A stretch of DNA of 43,213 nt from JBDTNK01 sp039933775 (GTDB taxonomy: Bacteria; Chloroflexota; Limnocylindria; QHBO01): assembly GCA_039933775.1 (NCBI GenBank), contig JBDTNK010000013.1, forward strand, positions 1 to 43,213, written 5' to 3'. Both the position numbers and the translations under genes were made by a program. Positions 17,225 to 24,691 of this stretch are shown in pieces (the first letter of the stretch is position 1; each line of letters begins with the position of its first letter). A model generated the notes under the pieces. It ran no database searches. It was given only the letters and a program-made list of their open reading frames with translations, and had not been told where the DNA came from.

Positions 17225-18633
17225 CCGACCGCGCCTTCCATGGAAAGCTGGATGAGGCGGTTCATCTCGACCGCGTACTCCATCGGCAGCTCCTTGACGA
17301 TCGGCTCGATGAAGCCGTTGACGATCATGGCGCTCGCCTCGGCCTCGTTCATGCCGCGGCTCATCAGGTAGAAGAGCTGCTCGGAGCCGACCTTGGAGAC
17401 CGTCGCCTCGTGGCCGATGGTGACCTCGTCCTCGTCGATCTCCATGTACGGGTACGTATCACTGCGCGCCTCGTCGGAGAGGAGCAGCGCATCGCAGCGC
17501 ACGGTCGACTTGGAGAGCTTGCAGCCGGGGTAGACCTTGACCAGGCCGCGGTAGCTGGTGCGTCCGGTGCCCTGGCTGATCGACTTGCTGGTGATGAGGC
17601 TCGTGGTGTTCGGCGCGGCGTGGATGACCTTGCCGCCCGCATCCTGGTGCTGCCCATCGGCCGCGAAGGCGATCGAGAGGACCTCGCCGTGGGCGCGCTC
17701 GCCCATCAGGTAGATGCTCGGGTACTTCATCGTCAGCTTGGAGCCCAGGTTGCAGTCGACCCACTCCATCACCCCGTCCTCTTCGACGGTGGTGCGCTTG
17801 GTGACGAGGTTGTAGACGTTGTCCGACCAGTTCTGGATCGTCGTGTAGCGCACCCGCGCGCCCTTCTTGACGATGATCTCGACCACGGCCGAGTGGAGGC
17901 TGGCGGTCGAGTAGGTCGGCGCCGTGCAGCCCTCGACGTAGTGCACGCTGCTGCCCTCGTCGGCGATGATCAGCGTCCGCTCGAACTGGCCCATGTTCTC
18001 GGTGTTGATGCGGAAGTAGGCCTGCAGCGGCAGCTCGACGTGCACGCCCTTGGGGACGTAGATGAAGCTGCCCCCCGACCAGACCGCGGTGTTCAGCGCG
18101 GCGAGCTTGTTGTCGTTCGCCGGGATGACCGTGCCGAAGTACTTGCGGAACAGCTCGGGATGCTCCTTGAGCGCCTGATCGGTGCCCATGAAGATGACGC
18201 CCTGCGCCTCGAGCTCGGACTTGATGTTGTGGTAGATGACTTCTGAGTCGTACTGGCCGCCAACGCCGGCGAGGTACTTCTTCTCCGCCTCGGGGATGCC
18301 GAGCTTGTCGTAGGTGCGGCGGATGTAATCCGGCACGTCATCCCAGCTCTGCACCGCCTTGTCGGTCGGCGCGATGTAGTAGTAGATGTCCTGGAAGTCG
18401 ATCCCAGACAGATCGGCTCCCCACTGCGGCACCGGACGCGCCTCGAAATGGCGATACGCCTTGAGGCGCATGTTCAGCATCCACTCGGGCTCATCCTTGA
18501 AGCGGCTGATCCCCTCCACGACCTCGCGGGACAGCCCCTTGCGGGCAATATTGATCGGCTTGGCGTCGGCATCGTGCCAGCCATAGGCATACTGGTCGGG
18601 GATCTGGGTGAGCGCCGGGTTCGGAAGGGCCAT
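17221..18633 (-). CDS. sufB: SufB scaffold subunit
   Basis: 470 residues. Typical core motifs: YYYIAPTD, FIYVPKGV, YVEGCTAP, KTVRCDALLLSDEARSDTYPY-like stretch (here KSTVRCDALLLSDEARSD) and EQLFYLMSRGMNEAEA. As in Firmicutes SufB, the position of E. coli Cys405 is not Cys. ATG 18633 gives MALPNPALTQ, with GAGGA just upstream; an in-frame ATG at 18702 would sit over the promoter. First gene of the eleven-gene suf-cys operon. Confidence 0.95.
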   Translation of the reverse strand: MALPNPALTQIPDQYAYGWHDADAKPINIARKGLSREVVEGISRFKDEPEWMLNMRLKAYRHFEARPVPQWGADLSGIDFQDIYYYIAPTDKAVQSWDDVPDYIRRTYDKLGIPEAEKKYLAGVGGQYDSEVIYHNIKSELEAQGVIFMGTDQALKEHPELFRKYFGTVIPANDNKLAALNTAVWSGGSFIYVPKGVHVELPLQAYFRINTENMGQFERTLIIADEGSSVHYVEGCTAPTYSTASLHSAVVEIIVKKGARVRYTTIQNWSDNVYNLVTKRTTVEEDGVMEWVDCNLGSKLTMKYPSIYLMGERAHGEVLSIAFAADGQHQDAGGKVIHAAPNTTSLITSKSISQGTGRTSYRGLVKVYPGCKLSKSTVRCDALLLSDEARSDTYPYMEIDEDEVTIGHEATVSKVGSEQLFYLMSRGMNEAEASAMIVNGFIEPIVKELPMEYAVEMNRLIQLSMEGAVG

Positions 18634-18656
18634 CGTTCCTCGATTCGCGCGGGTTG

Positions 18657-18676
18657 GATTCGCGACGCAGCGAATC
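18657..18676. promoter_or_regulatory. Perfect 7-bp inverted repeat in the sufB leader
   Basis: GATTCGC, 6 nt, GCGAATC, directly next to the IscR-type palindrome and 24 nt before the sufB ATG. It may be a leader hairpin or a second operator. Confidence 0.4.
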
Positions 18677-18693
18677 CCGACTGAATTGGTCGG
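18677..18693. promoter_or_regulatory. IscR-type operator for the Rrf2 regulator
   Basis: CCGACTGAATTGGTCGG, a palindrome that matches the E. coli IscR type 1 core YYGACTRWWWYAGTCRR at 16 of 17 positions on either strand. It lies about 12 nt downstream of the -10 box, where a bound protein would block transcription. The regulator is encoded in the same operon. Confidence 0.65.
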
Positions 18694-18704
18694 TGTTGGC
18701 ACAC

Positions 18705-18733
18705 ATCATCGCCCAACACCCCGTTTTGGTCAA
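18705..18733 (-). promoter_or_regulatory. suf-cys operon promoter
   Basis: Minus-strand TTGACC (18728-18733), 17-nt spacer, GATGAT (18705-18710). Predicted start near 18698, so the IscR-type site covers the first transcribed bases. Confidence 0.55.
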
Positions 18734-18745
18734 CTGTCGAGACTG

Positions 18746-18820
18746 GCGCGAGGGAGCTCCCGAGCGCCAGCCGTCCCGCACCGCGTGGCGCTCCTTCCTC
18801 ACCCCTCGCTTCGAGCGCGG
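18746..18820. repeat. Dispersed 75-bp repeat, copy A
   Basis: It begins GCGCGAGGGAGC and ends CCCCTCGCTTCGAGCGCGG. A copy of the same length is at 41909-41982. The ends can pair (GCGAGGG with CCCTCGC) around a GC-rich loop. Confidence 0.6.
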
Positions 18821-18845
18821 CTAGATGCTCCGCGTCCCGTTGCTT

Positions 18846-18978
18846 GTCACCCGGTGACCGAAACAGCGGGTGAGACAAGGGATCGGGTCAAATTCCGGGG
18901 GCCCAGCAGCGGAACGTGTCACCCCGTGACCGAGCGGCAGGTGAGCTCAGCCCCGAGCGCTGTTTCGGTCACGGGGTG
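18846..18978. repeat. Three copies of a GTCACCC-GTGACC palindromic motif
   Basis: Copy 1 at 18846-18874 and copy 2 at 18918-18944 are direct repeats of GTCACCC(G/C)GTGACCGA followed by a GGTGAG-like end. Copy 3 at 18958-18978 is inverted and pairs with copy 2 over 14 bp (CACCCCGTGACCGA). It occupies the spacer between the oxidoreductase stop and the sufB promoter and might act as terminator or REP-like element; there is no T-run. Confidence 0.65.
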
Positions 18979-19020
18979 CCAGAGCCGAGCCCCGCAGGGC
19001 CGAGCAACAGCGACCAACGG

Positions 19021-20184
19021 CTACCGCGACAGGAGACCCCGCAGCTCGTCGAGCGATCCACCGCGCTCGAGGAGGGAGCGCAGGGCGTCGACGTCGGCCC
19101 AGCCGCCGATGCTGGCGACCTGGCGCGGTCGTCCATCCGACAGCAGCACGCTGCCGAACTGGTCGCTCGACGCCTCGCCCAGGACCACTTCGTCATCGAA
19201 CGTGGCTGCTACCCCGATGATGTCGACAGCAATGCCGGCCACCTCGCTGAACACCCACGGCGCACGCACCGCCGGGATCGGCTCGTCCAGCATGGAACGA
19301 GCAACGCGCTCCCCTGCCTCCCGAGCGGCGTGCCAGTGCTCGACCCGCAGGCCGTCGACGCGGGCCACGTCACCTGCGGCCCAAACGCCGGCCAGCGATG
19401 TGCGTCCGGCGGCGTCGGTGAGGACGCCGTCATCGGCCGCCACCCCGGCAGCCACGGCAAGCTCGACGCGGGGTGCCACGCCGACGCCGGCCACGGCGAA
19501 GTCCGCATCCAGTGCGCGATCGTCCCCGAGCGTCACGCCCGCTGCAGAGACCGATGCCGCCGCCGTCGCCAGTCGCACATCCACGCCCGCCTCGGTGAGC
19601 CGCGTTCGCGCCCACTCGCTCAGCGCCTCCCCCATCGCGCCGCTCCACAGCGACGGCGACAACTCGAGCAGCACGGCGGCCACCCCGCGTGCGGCGAGCG
19701 CGGATGCGACCTCGACTCCGATGAACCCGCCGCCGATCACGACGGCGCGCGCGCCGGCCACCGCCGCCGAACGAAGCAGCAGCGCGTCCTCGACGGTGCG
19801 CAGCAGCATCGCGTCCGCCGCTCCCGGAATCGGCGGGCGCAGCGGCGTCGCGCCGGTGGCGAGGAGGCATCGGTCCCAGGTCAGCGAGGTGCCGTCGTCG
19901 AGCGATGCGACATGGTCGCCCAGGGCCGTGACAGCGACACCGCAGCGCATCCCCAACGCGTGGCGCTCGTACCAGGCGGTGGGTTCGGCGGCGAGCAGCT
20001 CGATCGGGGCATCGTCGCGCAGCACCTCCTTGGAGAGCGGCGGTCGGTTGTAGGGCAGCGAGGGCTCCTCGCCCACGAGCAGGATCGAGCCCGCCCACTT
20101 CCCGCGCCGGAGCGTGCGCGCGCAGCGCGCGGCGGCCACGCCACCGCCGACGATCAGCAGATCAACGTGTTGCGGCTGCGTCAT
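19021..20184 (-). CDS. FAD-dependent NAD(P)H:ferredoxin reductase-like oxidoreductase
   Basis: 387 residues. FAD-binding GGGVAAARCA at the N-terminus, PYNRPPLSKEVL (typical of rubredoxin/ferredoxin reductases of dioxygenase systems), ATGATPLRPP, NAD-binding VVIGGGFIGVEVASAL, and the second FAD motif VWAAGDVARV. It would pass electrons from NAD(P)H to a small Fe-S protein; the Rieske ferredoxin in the neighbouring operon is a possible partner, unproven. ATG 20184 is chosen because AAGAGG precedes it; GTG 20205 adds seven residues. It overlaps the upstream gene by 23 nt. Confidence 0.87.
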   Translation of the reverse strand: MTQPQHVDLLIVGGGVAAARCARTLRRGKWAGSILLVGEEPSLPYNRPPLSKEVLRDDAPIELLAAEPTAWYERHALGMRCGVAVTALGDHVASLDDGTSLTWDRCLLATGATPLRPPIPGAADAMLLRTVEDALLLRSAAVAGARAVVIGGGFIGVEVASALAARGVAAVLLELSPSLWSGAMGEALSEWARTRLTEAGVDVRLATAAASVSAAGVTLGDDRALDADFAVAGVGVAPRVELAVAAGVAADDGVLTDAAGRTSLAGVWAAGDVARVDGLRVEHWHAAREAGERVARSMLDEPIPAVRAPWVFSEVAGIAVDIIGVAATFDDEVVLGEASSDQFGSVLLSDGRPRQVASIGGWADVDALRSLLERGGSLDELRGLLSR

Positions 20185-20908
20185 CGGCCTCTTGAAGGTC
20201 GTCACGCAGGTCCGCGTGCTCGGCGTGGTGCCCCGGATACGCTTCGTGCGAAGCGAGGAACGGGATGAAGGTCACGTCGCGCGGCAGGTCGACGTTGATG
20301 CGAATCGCCGTGCGCCCGTGGCCCAGGAATTCGGCGTACGCGCCCCACGGCCGGTCATGCGCCTCCTCCCAGTCGATGCCCTCGTCGTCGGACAGCTCGA
20401 AGTCGCGCCGCGTCAGCTCGGCGAAGCGGGCCGCGGATCGCTGCAGGGCGTCCAGGTTCCGATCGGGAGGCACGTTCAGGCGTTCACGGAACCCAGCCAG
20501 CCGCTCGGCCAGGCTGCCACGGCCCGGAAGCGCGTCGTCGAGCCGCCCGCGGATTGCGACGAGCTCGGCCTGCGTGTACTCCACCACGCGAATCCCGAGC
20601 AGCTCCTCGACGAGCTCCACGTACGGCGGCTCGTCGCCCGCTGCGGCGCGGGCCTGGACCGCCATCGAACGCAGCTGACCGTCGAACCAGAGGCGTCGCC
20701 GGCGGCTGGCCGGGTCGTCGCCGGGGAGCGCGGCGGCGTCGCCACGCAACGTCTCGGCCTCCGCCGCCAGGACGAGCGGCTCGGGCGGGGGGCCGGTATC
20801 GGCCTCTGCGCGCAGCTCGGCAGGTCCGACGTAGCTGTCGACGAATCCCGCCACGATCCGCTCGAGCCGCAGCCCGAGCACGACGTAGCGGCGTGCGATC
20901 TCATCCAT
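20162..20908 (-). CDS. HEAYPGHH-motif putative metallopeptidase, C-terminally truncated
   Basis: 248 residues. It has a helical N-terminal domain and an HEAYPGHHAEH motif at about 222-232, the zinc-binding signature of DUF885-like and related peptidases. Family members normally continue for well over 100 residues after this motif, including further helices that complete the active site; here the protein ends 20 residues later in a degenerate tail (DLRDDLQEADDAAATR) overlapping the oxidoreductase start. A deletion that joined the two genes is the simplest reading, so activity is doubtful. The ATG at 20908 is divergent from the GNAT gene. Confidence 0.6.
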   Translation of the reverse strand: MDEIARRYVVLGLRLERIVAGFVDSYVGPAELRAEADTGPPPEPLVLAAEAETLRGDAAALPGDDPASRRRRLWFDGQLRSMAVQARAAAGDEPPYVELVEELLGIRVVEYTQAELVAIRGRLDDALPGRGSLAERLAGFRERLNVPPDRNLDALQRSAARFAELTRRDFELSDDEGIDWEEAHDRPWGAYAEFLGHGRTAIRINVDLPRDVTFIPFLASHEAYPGHHAEHADLRDDLQEADDAAATR

Positions 20909-20933
20909 GCACCACCGATCGTACCCGTCCCGC

Positions 20934-20939
20934 TACGAT
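20934..20939 (+). promoter_or_regulatory. -10 box upstream of the GNAT gene
   Basis: TACGAT, 8 nt, ATG 20948; same leaderless layout as other genes here. Confidence 0.4.
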
Positions 20940-20947
20940 GCGGCCTC

Positions 20948-21793
20948 ATGCCTGTCCGGATTCGCCTCGCGACGCCCACCGACCTGCCGCGCATCGCCGA
21001 GCTGCGCCAGCAGGTCGGCTGGGGCGTTCGGCCCTGGGCGCTGGATGCGATCGGGCCGCCCGCCGGCGCCATCTGGGTCGCGATCGATCCGCACGCCACT
21101 GCCCCGGCCGACATCGTGGGGTGCGGCTCGGGCATCGTGCACGGCAGGCTCGGCATCGTGGGCAACATGATCGTCGCGGAGTCGCACCGTCGACGCGGCA
21201 TCGGGGGGCAGGTCCTGCGCGCGGTGCTGGACTTCCTGCAGCCGCGCTGCGACACGATCGAACTCAACGCGACGCCCAGCGGCCGGCCGCTCTACGAGCG
21301 ATTCGGCTTCGAGCCGATCGCCGGATACCTTGCGACGAACCTGTCGTCGGAGCTCGGAGCCGTCAGCTCAAGCCTCTCCGTCAGCCATGCGACCGATGCG
21401 GCGGCGCTCGCCGCCTGGGACGCGGAGCGCTTCGGCGGCAACCGGCTGCGCATCCTGGCTGCGGCGATCGAGGATCCCGAGCGCCACGTGCTCACCGCAC
21501 GAGGCGACGAGCTCGCGGGCTACGCCGTGGCTCGGCCGACCGAGGCCGGCATCGGTCCGTTCGTGGCCGACAGCACAGAAGCGGCGCGGACGCTCCTCGC
21601 CGCCGCCGGCGAGGCAGCGCCATCGATTCGCGAGTGGCGGATCGTGGTTCCCGGCGACAACCGCGTCGCGACGGCCTGGCTGGGTGCAAGCGGCGTCGAG
21701 CTCGAGCCGCACGGGACGCAGATGCGCCTCGGGCACCCGCCGCGACGTCGGTCAGACGCGATCTGGGGTGTCGGCGCCGGAGCCGTCGGCTGA
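20948..21793 (+). CDS. GNAT-family N-acetyltransferase, two-domain
   Basis: 281 residues. N-terminal GNAT domain, MPVRIRLATPTDLPRIAEL then the acetyl-CoA loop VAESHRRRGIGGQVL and LYERFGF. The C-terminal half (about 145-260) resembles the second domain of YitH-type acetyltransferases (AAWDAERFGGNRLRIL, ELAGYAVARP, GPFVADS). Substrate unknown. Stands alone, divergent from the HEAYPGHH gene. Confidence 0.85.
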   Translation: MPVRIRLATPTDLPRIAELRQQVGWGVRPWALDAIGPPAGAIWVAIDPHATAPADIVGCGSGIVHGRLGIVGNMIVAESHRRRGIGGQVLRAVLDFLQPRCDTIELNATPSGRPLYERFGFEPIAGYLATNLSSELGAVSSSLSVSHATDAAALAAWDAERFGGNRLRILAAAIEDPERHVLTARGDELAGYAVARPTEAGIGPFVADSTEAARTLLAAAGEAAPSIREWRIVVPGDNRVATAWLGASGVELEPHGTQMRLGHPPRRRSDAIWGVGAGAVG

Positions 21794-21877
21794 CACGCGG
21801 CGCGTTGACATCGGTCCATGCGCCCGATACGGTGCCGCCACACCACCCCGGTTGATCACATGGAAGGGAGCGCACCA

Positions 21878-21928
21878 ATGACGACTGTCGCATTCGCGAG
21901 CGCCCCTTCGCGCGAGGCTCACCGCTGA
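21878..21928 (+). CDS. Possible 16-residue leader peptide upstream of rsgA
   Basis: ATG 21878 to TGA 21926-21928 (MTTVAFASAPSREAHR), preceded by AGGGAG. It lies in the 218-nt spacer before rsgA. Its end overlaps an 8-bp inverted repeat (GAGCGCCC 21898-21905, GGGCGCTC 21944-21951). An in-frame ATG at 21860 would add six residues. It may be chance. Confidence 0.2.
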   Translation: MTTVAFASAPSREAHR

Positions 21929-22011
21929 CCTCACGCCGCTCCCGGGCGCTCTCCACCGTTTCAGCATCCCCTACAGCCGCGCAGGTCGCGGCCCCCGTTG
22001 GAGAGACACGC

Positions 22012-22932
22012 TTGCTTACCGGTACCGTGCTGCGCGCGCGCAGCGGGTTCTATTCCGTCCAGACCGATGAAGGCCTCGTCGAGGCCAGGCTCCGCGGCCG
22101 GCTCAAGAAGGAGCGCCAGGCGAGCGACCTCGCCGTCATCGGCGATACCGTCACCGTCGCCGCAGCGACCGATGGCACCGGCACGATCGAGTCGGTCGCC
22201 GAGCGGCACACGAAGTTCAGCCGCCGTCAGCCGGGTCCGCGCGGCACGTGGCGCGAGGACATCATGGTCGCCAATCTCGACCAGGTCCTCGTCTTCTTCG
22301 CGTGTGCCGACCCGCCGCCGCACGTGCGCATGATCGACCGATTCCTCGTCGTCGCCGAGCTCAACGAGATCGAGGCGGTCGTCGTCGCCAACAAGGTCGA
22401 CCTCGTCGGCATCGATGCCGCACGCGCGCTCTTCGGCCTCTACGAACGGATCGGCTACCCGGTCGAGTACGTCTCGGCTCGCTCGGGGCTCGGCATCGAC
22501 GCGCTGCACGAGCGGCTTGCCGGACGTATCAGCATCGTCACCGGCCCATCGGGAGTCGGCAAGTCGACGCTGCTCAACGCGGTACAGCCGGGTCTCCAGC
22601 TCGCCACCGGCGATGTCTCCGAGGCGCTGCGCAAGGGCAAGCACACGACGACCGCCGCCGAGCTGCTCGCCGTCGACGCCGAGCGCGGCGGCTGGGTCGC
22701 CGACACTCCCGGCATCCGCGAGCTCGGCCTGTGGTCGGTGCCACCCGACGAGCTGGCCTGGGGCTTCCGAGAGTTCCGGCCCCTCCTGGGTGGCTGCGGC
22801 TTCAACAACTGCCGCCACGTCGGTGAGCCACGCTGCGCGATCCGCGCGGCGGTCGAGGTCGGCGACATCGCGCCGGAGCGATACGACTCATACCGGCGGA
22901 TGCTGCTCGGCGACGAGGCGCCGACGGGGTGA
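22012..22932 (+). CDS. rsgA: Ribosome small-subunit GTPase RsgA
   Basis: 306 residues. N-terminal OB fold followed by a circularly permuted GTPase: G4 VANKVDL, G5 SARSG, then G1 GPSGVGKSTL and G3 DTPGIRELG. C-terminal zinc site CGFNNCRHVGEPRC (C..C.H..C). It helps late 30S maturation. The TTG start at 22012 is supported by GGAGAG 7 nt upstream. A strong hairpin terminator follows at 22952. Confidence 0.95.
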   Translation: MLTGTVLRARSGFYSVQTDEGLVEARLRGRLKKERQASDLAVIGDTVTVAAATDGTGTIESVAERHTKFSRRQPGPRGTWREDIMVANLDQVLVFFACADPPPHVRMIDRFLVVAELNEIEAVVVANKVDLVGIDAARALFGLYERIGYPVEYVSARSGLGIDALHERLAGRISIVTGPSGVGKSTLLNAVQPGLQLATGDVSEALRKGKHTTTAAELLAVDAERGGWVADTPGIRELGLWSVPPDELAWGFREFRPLLGGCGFNNCRHVGEPRCAIRAAVEVGDIAPERYDSYRRMLLGDEAPTG

Positions 22933-22951
22933 CACTCGGCGGCGCAAAGTT

Positions 22952-22977
22952 GAAGGCCGGCCACGCGGCCGGCCTTC
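22952..22977. terminator. Strong bidirectional hairpin between convergent genes
   Basis: Perfect 11-bp stem GAAGGCCGGCC (22952-22962), loop ACGC, GGCCGGCCTTC (22967-22977). It sits between the rsgA stop and the convergent metalloprotease stop. The T-run is poor (GTGGTCTCTCC). Confidence 0.75.
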
Positions 22978-22996
22978 GTGGTCTCTCCAGCACCAG

Positions 22997-24025
22997 CTAG
23001 AGGATGCCGCGCGCATCAAAAGCATCCGTCACCGAAGCGGCCGCAGACCGGCCGTAGAGCTGCCGCGCCGCCGCGACGGTTCGTGTCGCCAGGTCGGTCA
23101 TCGTCGTCCCGGTCCATCCGAACTGGGCATTGAGAATGATTGTGTCGGCCACGGCCCCGCCGAGCGCCTGGTGGATGTCGTACAGCGCATGCGACCAGAT
23201 GCGGCCGTCGGCGTGCACCTCGCCGAGCAGGTCATCGGGATAGGTCAGGTCACTGTCGATGCGACGCAGGCAGATGCCGTTGGCCGGGGTGCTGTCGTAC
23301 GAGGTCGCATCCCATTCGGCGATACATGCTGGATCGGGCTGCTCGCCGGAGACCCACTCCGAGACCGTGAACGCCCAGTAATCGCCGAAACCCTCGCTGA
23401 TGGAGCCTGCCTCCAGCGAGCTGAACCACGTCGCACTCTGGCTGAAGTGGATCTGGTGCCCGTACTCGTGGAGGATCACCTCGCCATCCTCGGCGTCGTC
23501 GACGCCGCCCTTGCCGAAGCGCATCTCGTCCTTCGGGTGCGTGGTCGCGAAGCTGTTGTCAACGCCCCACTGATTGATGCGGATCGCCTGCGGCTCGTCG
23601 TTGATGCCCGGATACCTCGAGCCGAAACCGAGCGACTGCAGGTACAGCTGGGCCTGCGTCACCCAGTAGTAGCCCATGACCTGCTCGAAACGATCGTCGT
23701 TGCGTCCGTAGATGAACTCGCCGCTCGTCGAGTACGCCGGGTCACCGGTCTCGCTGACCACGCATGCATAGTCGCCGCACAGATAGCCGCTCCCGTCAAG
23801 GTTCGTGAGCTTCACGGTGCGGTACTGCGCGACCAGGTCGGCGTACTCGGCGTCCTTCCGATCGGTCAGCAGCGGCGAGCCGCCCGTGGCAACCGGATTC
23901 GGCAGAAAGACCTGCCCGGTGGCGGTCGAGCCTGAGCCCGCGGGTTGCTTGGCGAGCGCGGCCGCCGGCAGTGCCAGTCCCAGGAGCAACGCCAGTGCGA
24001 TGCCACTCCATCGTGGTCGACCCAT
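22997..24025 (-). CDS. Secreted HExxH zinc metalloprotease (M36/M4-like gluzincin)
   Basis: 342 residues. Clear signal peptide, basic MGRPR then hydrophobic to about 23, with cleavage near ALA-KQ. Near the N-terminus VFLPNPVATGG recalls fungalysin (M36) propeptide-catalytic junctions. Zinc site HEYGHQIH with the third ligand Glu in SISEGFGDYWAF, the thermolysin-clan arrangement. No lipobox or anchor. SD GAGGAGGG precedes ATG 24025. It probably degrades extracellular protein; specificity unknown. Confidence 0.85.
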   Translation of the reverse strand: MGRPRWSGIALALLLGLALPAAALAKQPAGSGSTATGQVFLPNPVATGGSPLLTDRKDAEYADLVAQYRTVKLTNLDGSGYLCGDYACVVSETGDPAYSTSGEFIYGRNDDRFEQVMGYYWVTQAQLYLQSLGFGSRYPGINDEPQAIRINQWGVDNSFATTHPKDEMRFGKGGVDDAEDGEVILHEYGHQIHFSQSATWFSSLEAGSISEGFGDYWAFTVSEWVSGEQPDPACIAEWDATSYDSTPANGICLRRIDSDLTYPDDLLGEVHADGRIWSHALYDIHQALGGAVADTIILNAQFGWTGTTMTDLATRTVAAARQLYGRSAAASVTDAFDARGIL

Positions 24026-24374
24026 CAGACCCTCCTCGTCATATCCAGACAGGCGCCGTCGCGCGGCGGACCGGCAACGTACGCCGCGCCGGTGCCCCCG
24101 TCAACGACCGGCCGCGGTTGGGAGCCGTCCTGCGGACGAATGCTCCCTGGCGCGTGTCAGCCGGGAGTTCGGCTGTGGCGGGGCCTGTCGGAGCCCGGTT
24201 TCGTGCTCAGCGCCGCCGCGGAGTCGTGGTGAAACCGCCCGGTTGCCGACTCAGACGCGTGGCTCGCGCGTATGACCAGACGGTCCACGCGGGCGCGACT
24301 GGTCACGAGCTCACCTTGCCCATCGCCGGAGTGACACTCGATCGTCGCGGCGCTATCATCCGGCCACTCGGCTG
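24026..24374. other. Spacer upstream of tRNA-Gly
   Basis: No gene. It contains the divergent leader of the metalloprotease gene and, at its right end, the tRNA promoter. Nothing else recognisable in about 300 nt. Confidence 0.5.
24331..24359 (+). promoter_or_regulatory. tRNA-Gly promoter
   Basis: GTGACA (24331-24336), 17-nt spacer, TATCAT (24354-24359), 15 nt before the mature tRNA. Close to the sigma-70 consensus. Confidence 0.6.
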
Positions 24375-24447
24375 GCGGGAGTAACTCAGTTGGCAGAGTG
24401 TCTGCTTCCCAAGCAGAATGTCGCGGGTTCGAATCCCGTCTCCCGCT
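24375..24447 (+). tRNA. tRNA-Gly(CCC)
   Basis: Acceptor GCGGGAG pairs with CTCCCGC (24440-24446). Anticodon stem TCTGC/GCAGA with loop TTCCCAA gives anticodon CCC. The T-arm GCGGG-TTCGAAT-CCCGT is intact. No CCA is encoded. A frameshifted integrase lies 245 nt downstream, so the 3' end is a likely attachment site. Confidence 0.95.
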
Positions 24448-24469
24448 CTCTCAACCCACTCATGGCTCC

Positions 24470-24505
24470 ATTCCGCACCGATTCGTGCGGAATTTTCTGT
24501 TTCTT
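24470..24505 (+). terminator. Rho-independent terminator after tRNA-Gly
   Basis: Stem ATTCCGCAC (24470-24478), 6-nt loop, GTGCGGAAT (24485-24493), then TTTCTGTTTCTT. Confidence 0.85.
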
Positions 24506-24691
24506 GGCCCCTTGACAGCCCTGCGCTCCTCCCGAGGTTCGCTCGGCCTGAAGGGCTTGGACATTCTGCGCAGACACTCGCCCGCAGCGCCGGACATTCT
24601 GCCAGCAGATCCGGACCCCGACGGCTAGGGCGCCGATCGCCACACAGTCGGGAGCACTCTCCGGCCGATCGCGCCACCGGAGAGCGATGCC
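24506..24691. other. Spacer between tRNA terminator and integrase
   Basis: No gene. Two direct copies of GGACATTCTG at 24559-24568 and 24592-24601, 33 bp apart, could be recombinase arm sites or chance. GGAGAG at 24679-24684 serves the integrase start. Confidence 0.35.

Noticed and set aside
18634..19020. A riboswitch or T-box upstream of sufB
   Set aside because: The leader after the predicted start is only about 65 nt and is explained by an operator and one short inverted repeat; no aptamer-like conserved core seen.
18608..20268. Long plus-strand frames opposite the FAD oxidoreductase
   Set aside because: Low-complexity Ser/Ala/Arg composition; the minus-strand frame carries both Rossmann motifs.
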